A DNA stretch of 64,000 nt, taken from contig NZ_FRXN01000002.1 of assembly GCF_900148515.1 (NCBI RefSeq), positions 930,001 through 994,000 on the forward strand, in the 5' to 3' direction. Below, one piece after another: positions 62,078 to 64,000 of the stretch (within the stretch, counting starts at the first letter, position 1; each line of letters starts with the position of its first letter). Both the position numbers and the translations under genes were made by a program. Source of the stretch: Algoriphagus zhangzhouensis (GTDB lineage Bacteria; Bacteroidota; Bacteroidia; Cytophagales; Cyclobacteriaceae). The notes under the pieces were generated by a model, which worked only from the letters and a program-made list of their open reading frames with translations, was not told where the DNA came from and searched no databases.

Positions 62078-63310
62078 ATGAAAAAGTTTAACTCCCTGTT
62101 GTTGATTTTCGCAGCAACTCTAATCGGGTTCACAAGCTGTATCGAAGGCAATGATAAGCCTGTTGTAGATCCAGATCCAGAACCAGACAGTGAAGTGTTG
62201 ATTACTTCAAACATCACTTCTAATACTACTTGGGAAACTGGTAACACATATGTTCTAGGAGGAAGAATTTCTGTGACTTCTGGAAACACTCTAACCATCG
62301 AGCCAGGTGTAGTGGTAAAAGGTGAAGTTGGTACAGGTTCCAATGCTACTGCTTTGATCATCGCAAGAGGAGCAAAGATTATGGCTGAAGGTACTGCTAC
62401 TTCTCCAATCATCTTCACAACAGTAGCTGATGAAATTACTCCGGGAGAAATCGTTTCTCCTAACCTTGAGCCAAATCTTTCTGGTCTTTGGGGAGGTTTG
62501 ATCATCCTTGGAAATGCAAAAGGGTCTTTTGCTGGTGATGTTAATGAAATCCAAATCGAAGGTATTCCACCATCAGATACTAATGGTCTTTACGGTGGCG
62601 ACAATGACGCTGACAACTCTGGTGTCTTGAAATATATTTCTATCCGTCACGGTGGAGCTAACATCGGTGAAGGTAACGAAATCAACGGTTTGACACTTGG
62701 AGCAGTAGGTTCTGGAACAGTGATCGAAAACGTTGAAGTAATCGGTAACCAAGATGATGGTATCGAATGGTTCGGTGGAACTGTAAACGTTACAAACGCT
62801 CTAGTATGGAATCCAGGTGATGATGGAATGGATACTGACCAAGCTTGGGCTGGTACTTTGGATAACTTCATCGTAATCGCTGGTAGCGAAACTGATCATT
62901 GTCTTGAAATTGACGGTCCAGAAGGATCTTACAACGCTGGTCATACTTTGAAAAACGGATCTATCAAAGGAAATGATGTTGCCGAGCTTGGTGACTTCAG
63001 AGATGGTGCAAGAGGTACATTTGAAAGCATTTACTTCTTCGGATTTGCTAACCCTGCAGATACTGACGGAAGAGGAGATCTTTCTCTAAGCGGTGATGCT
63101 TCTGTAGCAAACTTCGCTGACGGAGTATTGAACTTCGCAAGCCTTGAAATTACTCTAGCTGATGGTGTTGAACTATCTACAGTATTCAAAGCAGGAACTG
63201 ACGCTTACGCAAGTTCAGTAGCTGCTGGTGCTAACACTGTAGGTGCTACTAAATCAGCATTCACTGGTTGGACTTGGGCTGATGCTGCAGGTCAACTAGC
63301 TGACTTCTAA
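62078..63310 (+). CDS. Lipoprotein with right-handed beta-helix-like fold
   Basis: This 410-aa protein has lipobox GFTSC (Cys21) and an Asp/Pro-rich linker (VVDPDPEPDSE). The rest is a repeating strand pattern typical of a beta helix: NTLTIEPGVVVKGEVGTGSN, ALIIARGAKIMAEGTATSPI, SGLWGGLIILGNAKG, TVIENVEVIGNQDDGIEWFG. The ATG at 62078 is chosen because it leads into MKKFNSLLLIFAATLIG. It precedes a TonB-dependent receptor. A co-operating surface lipoprotein/receptor pair is likely. Its ligand is unknown. The AAC- and GGT-rich codons suggest high expression. Confidence 0.8.
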   Translation: MKKFNSLLLIFAATLIGFTSCIEGNDKPVVDPDPEPDSEVLITSNITSNTTWETGNTYVLGGRISVTSGNTLTIEPGVVVKGEVGTGSNATALIIARGAKIMAEGTATSPIIFTTVADEITPGEIVSPNLEPNLSGLWGGLIILGNAKGSFAGDVNEIQIEGIPPSDTNGLYGGDNDADNSGVLKYISIRHGGANIGEGNEINGLTLGAVGSGTVIENVEVIGNQDDGIEWFGGTVNVTNALVWNPGDDGMDTDQAWAGTLDNFIVIAGSETDHCLEIDGPEGSYNAGHTLKNGSIKGNDVAELGDFRDGARGTFESIYFFGFANPADTDGRGDLSLSGDASVANFADGVLNFASLEITLADGVELSTVFKAGTDAYASSVAAGANTVGATKSAFTGWTWADAAGQLADF

Positions 63311-63322
63311 TCATAAAAATTG

Positions 63323-63361
63323 AAAGGGAGGAAGTACTTGCAAGGTAGCTTCCTCCCTTTT
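63323..63361 (+). terminator. Hairpin between the beta-helix lipoprotein and the TonB receptor
   Basis: AAAGGGAGGAAG pairs with CTTCCTCCCTTT, ending in TTTTA. It may stop or attenuate read-through into the receptor gene, 30 bases downstream. Confidence 0.75.
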
Positions 63362-63390
63362 ACCCATAAGATTTCAATATCAATTGCTGT

Positions 63391-64000
63391 ATGAAAAATA
63401 AATCTACCAAGTTGTTCACAAAAGGAACGCTTATCTTATTGATTGTGGTGATCTCTCAAATCATCGCAGGTTTTGCGTTTGCGCAAAAAGGTACTATTCG
63501 TGGTGCCATCTTCGAGGAATCGACTGGAGAGCCATTATTCGGTGTCTCTGTCCTTGTAAAAGAAACTGCTACTGGAGCAGTAACTGATTTCGATGGAAAA
63601 TTCGAGATTCAAGTAGATCCAGGAACTTACACTCTCCAAATTTCTTACATCTCTTATGCGACAGTTGAATTGACTGAAGTAGAAGTGACTTCTGGAGAAG
63701 TAAAAGTTATCAACGACATTCTTATGGCTGATGAAGCCTCAGATTTGGAAACTGTTACAGTTTCTGCATCTGCAATCAGAACCACTGAATCAGCTTTGAT
63801 GTCAGTGAAAAGAAATGCCGCCAACCTAATGGATGGTATTTCTGCAAGTACTTTCCGTCAAATTGGTGATGGTGACGCTGCTGCTGCAGTAAAAAGAGTA
63901 ACCGGTGTATCTATCGAAGGAGGTAAATACATCTACGTTCGTGGTTTGGGTGACAGATACACCAAAACTGTATTGAATGGTGTGGATATCCCTGGTTTGG
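63391..64000 (+). CDS. TonB-dependent receptor, N-terminal part, 3' truncated by window
   Basis: The frame is open from ATG 63391 to the window end (203 residues). It has a long signal peptide (GFAFAQKG, cut after AFA), a carboxypeptidase-like domain (GTIRGAIFEESTGEPLFGVS, then TGAVTDFDGKFEIQVDPG) and the start of a plug domain (QIGDGDAAAAVKRVTGVSIE, then GGKYIYVRGLGDRYTKTVLN). The IYVRGLGDRY motif marks a TonB receptor subgroup without a SusD partner, often next to a beta-helix or similar lipoprotein as here. Ligand unknown. Confidence 0.92.
   Translation, partial: MKNKSTKLFTKGTLILLIVVISQIIAGFAFAQKGTIRGAIFEESTGEPLFGVSVLVKETATGAVTDFDGKFEIQVDPGTYTLQISYISYATVELTEVEVTSGEVKVINDILMADEASDLETVTVSASAIRTTESALMSVKRNAANLMDGISASTFRQIGDGDAAAAVKRVTGVSIEGGKYIYVRGLGDRYTKTVLNGVDIPGL

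Overview
The window comes from a member of the Bacteroidota, most likely a marine Cytophagales of the Algoriphagus/Cyclobacteriaceae type. The evidence is a SusC/SusD pair, TonB receptors with carboxypeptidase-like N-terminal domains, Bacteroidota-only families (DUF6702, DUF6427-like, NIPSNAP), weak Shine-Dalgarno sites, several TAnnTTTG-type -7 promoter boxes, and a contractile injection locus laid out like the one I recall from Algoriphagus machipongonensis (AlgoCIS). The genus is inferred. No tRNA, rRNA, CRISPR array or complete insertion sequence was seen.

Region 1 (1-2.45 kb): the 3' end of secDF, a bidirectional terminator, and a lipoprotein that fuses cytochrome c to a glucose/sorbosone dehydrogenase-like domain.

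Region 2 (2.57-30.35 kb, all minus strand) is the main item: an apparently complete extracellular contractile injection system (eCIS, phage-tail-like). In transcription order it encodes a DUF4255 cap/terminator, an unknown beta-rich protein, two sheaths, two tube proteins, a 51-aa DUF5908-like protein, a LysM hub protein, a VgrG-like spike, a PAAR tip, a gp25 baseplate protein, two very large baseplate proteins, a probable fibre, a CIS tape-measure family protein, an AAA+ ATPase, a 59-aa charged protein, a 1196-aa DUF4157 protein with a probable HNH-type site (the best cargo candidate), and a TPR protein. Gaps are at most about 30 bp and many genes overlap by 4-7 bp, so this looks like one operon. 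The class of machine is known. The less described parts are the DUF4157/HNH/beta-rich protein, the small charged protein, the inserted domain in one sheath and the fibre-like protein with an unusual C-terminus.

Region 3 (30.6-48.5 kb) is mostly chromosomal housekeeping: a helical unknown, a DUF6427-like membrane protein, rbfA, a LolC/E-type permease, a TPR plus giant sensor-like membrane protein pair, an FAD oxidase, an MsbA-type exporter, a small surface-polysaccharide group (sugar-phosphate transferase and two methyltransferases), a tandem universal stress protein and a 2H phosphoesterase.

Region 4 (48.9-64 kb): a SusC/SusD pair, a DUF6702 protein, HupE/UreJ-like protein, M1 peptidase, NIPSNAP protein, M20 amidohydrolase, a 58-aa cysteine-tailed protein, an RluE-type pseudouridine synthase, a GxxExxY gene bracketed by imperfect inverted repeats, a MoxR ATPase, a beta-helix lipoprotein and the start of a TonB receptor. 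A REP-like dispersed repeat lies at 58.1 kb.
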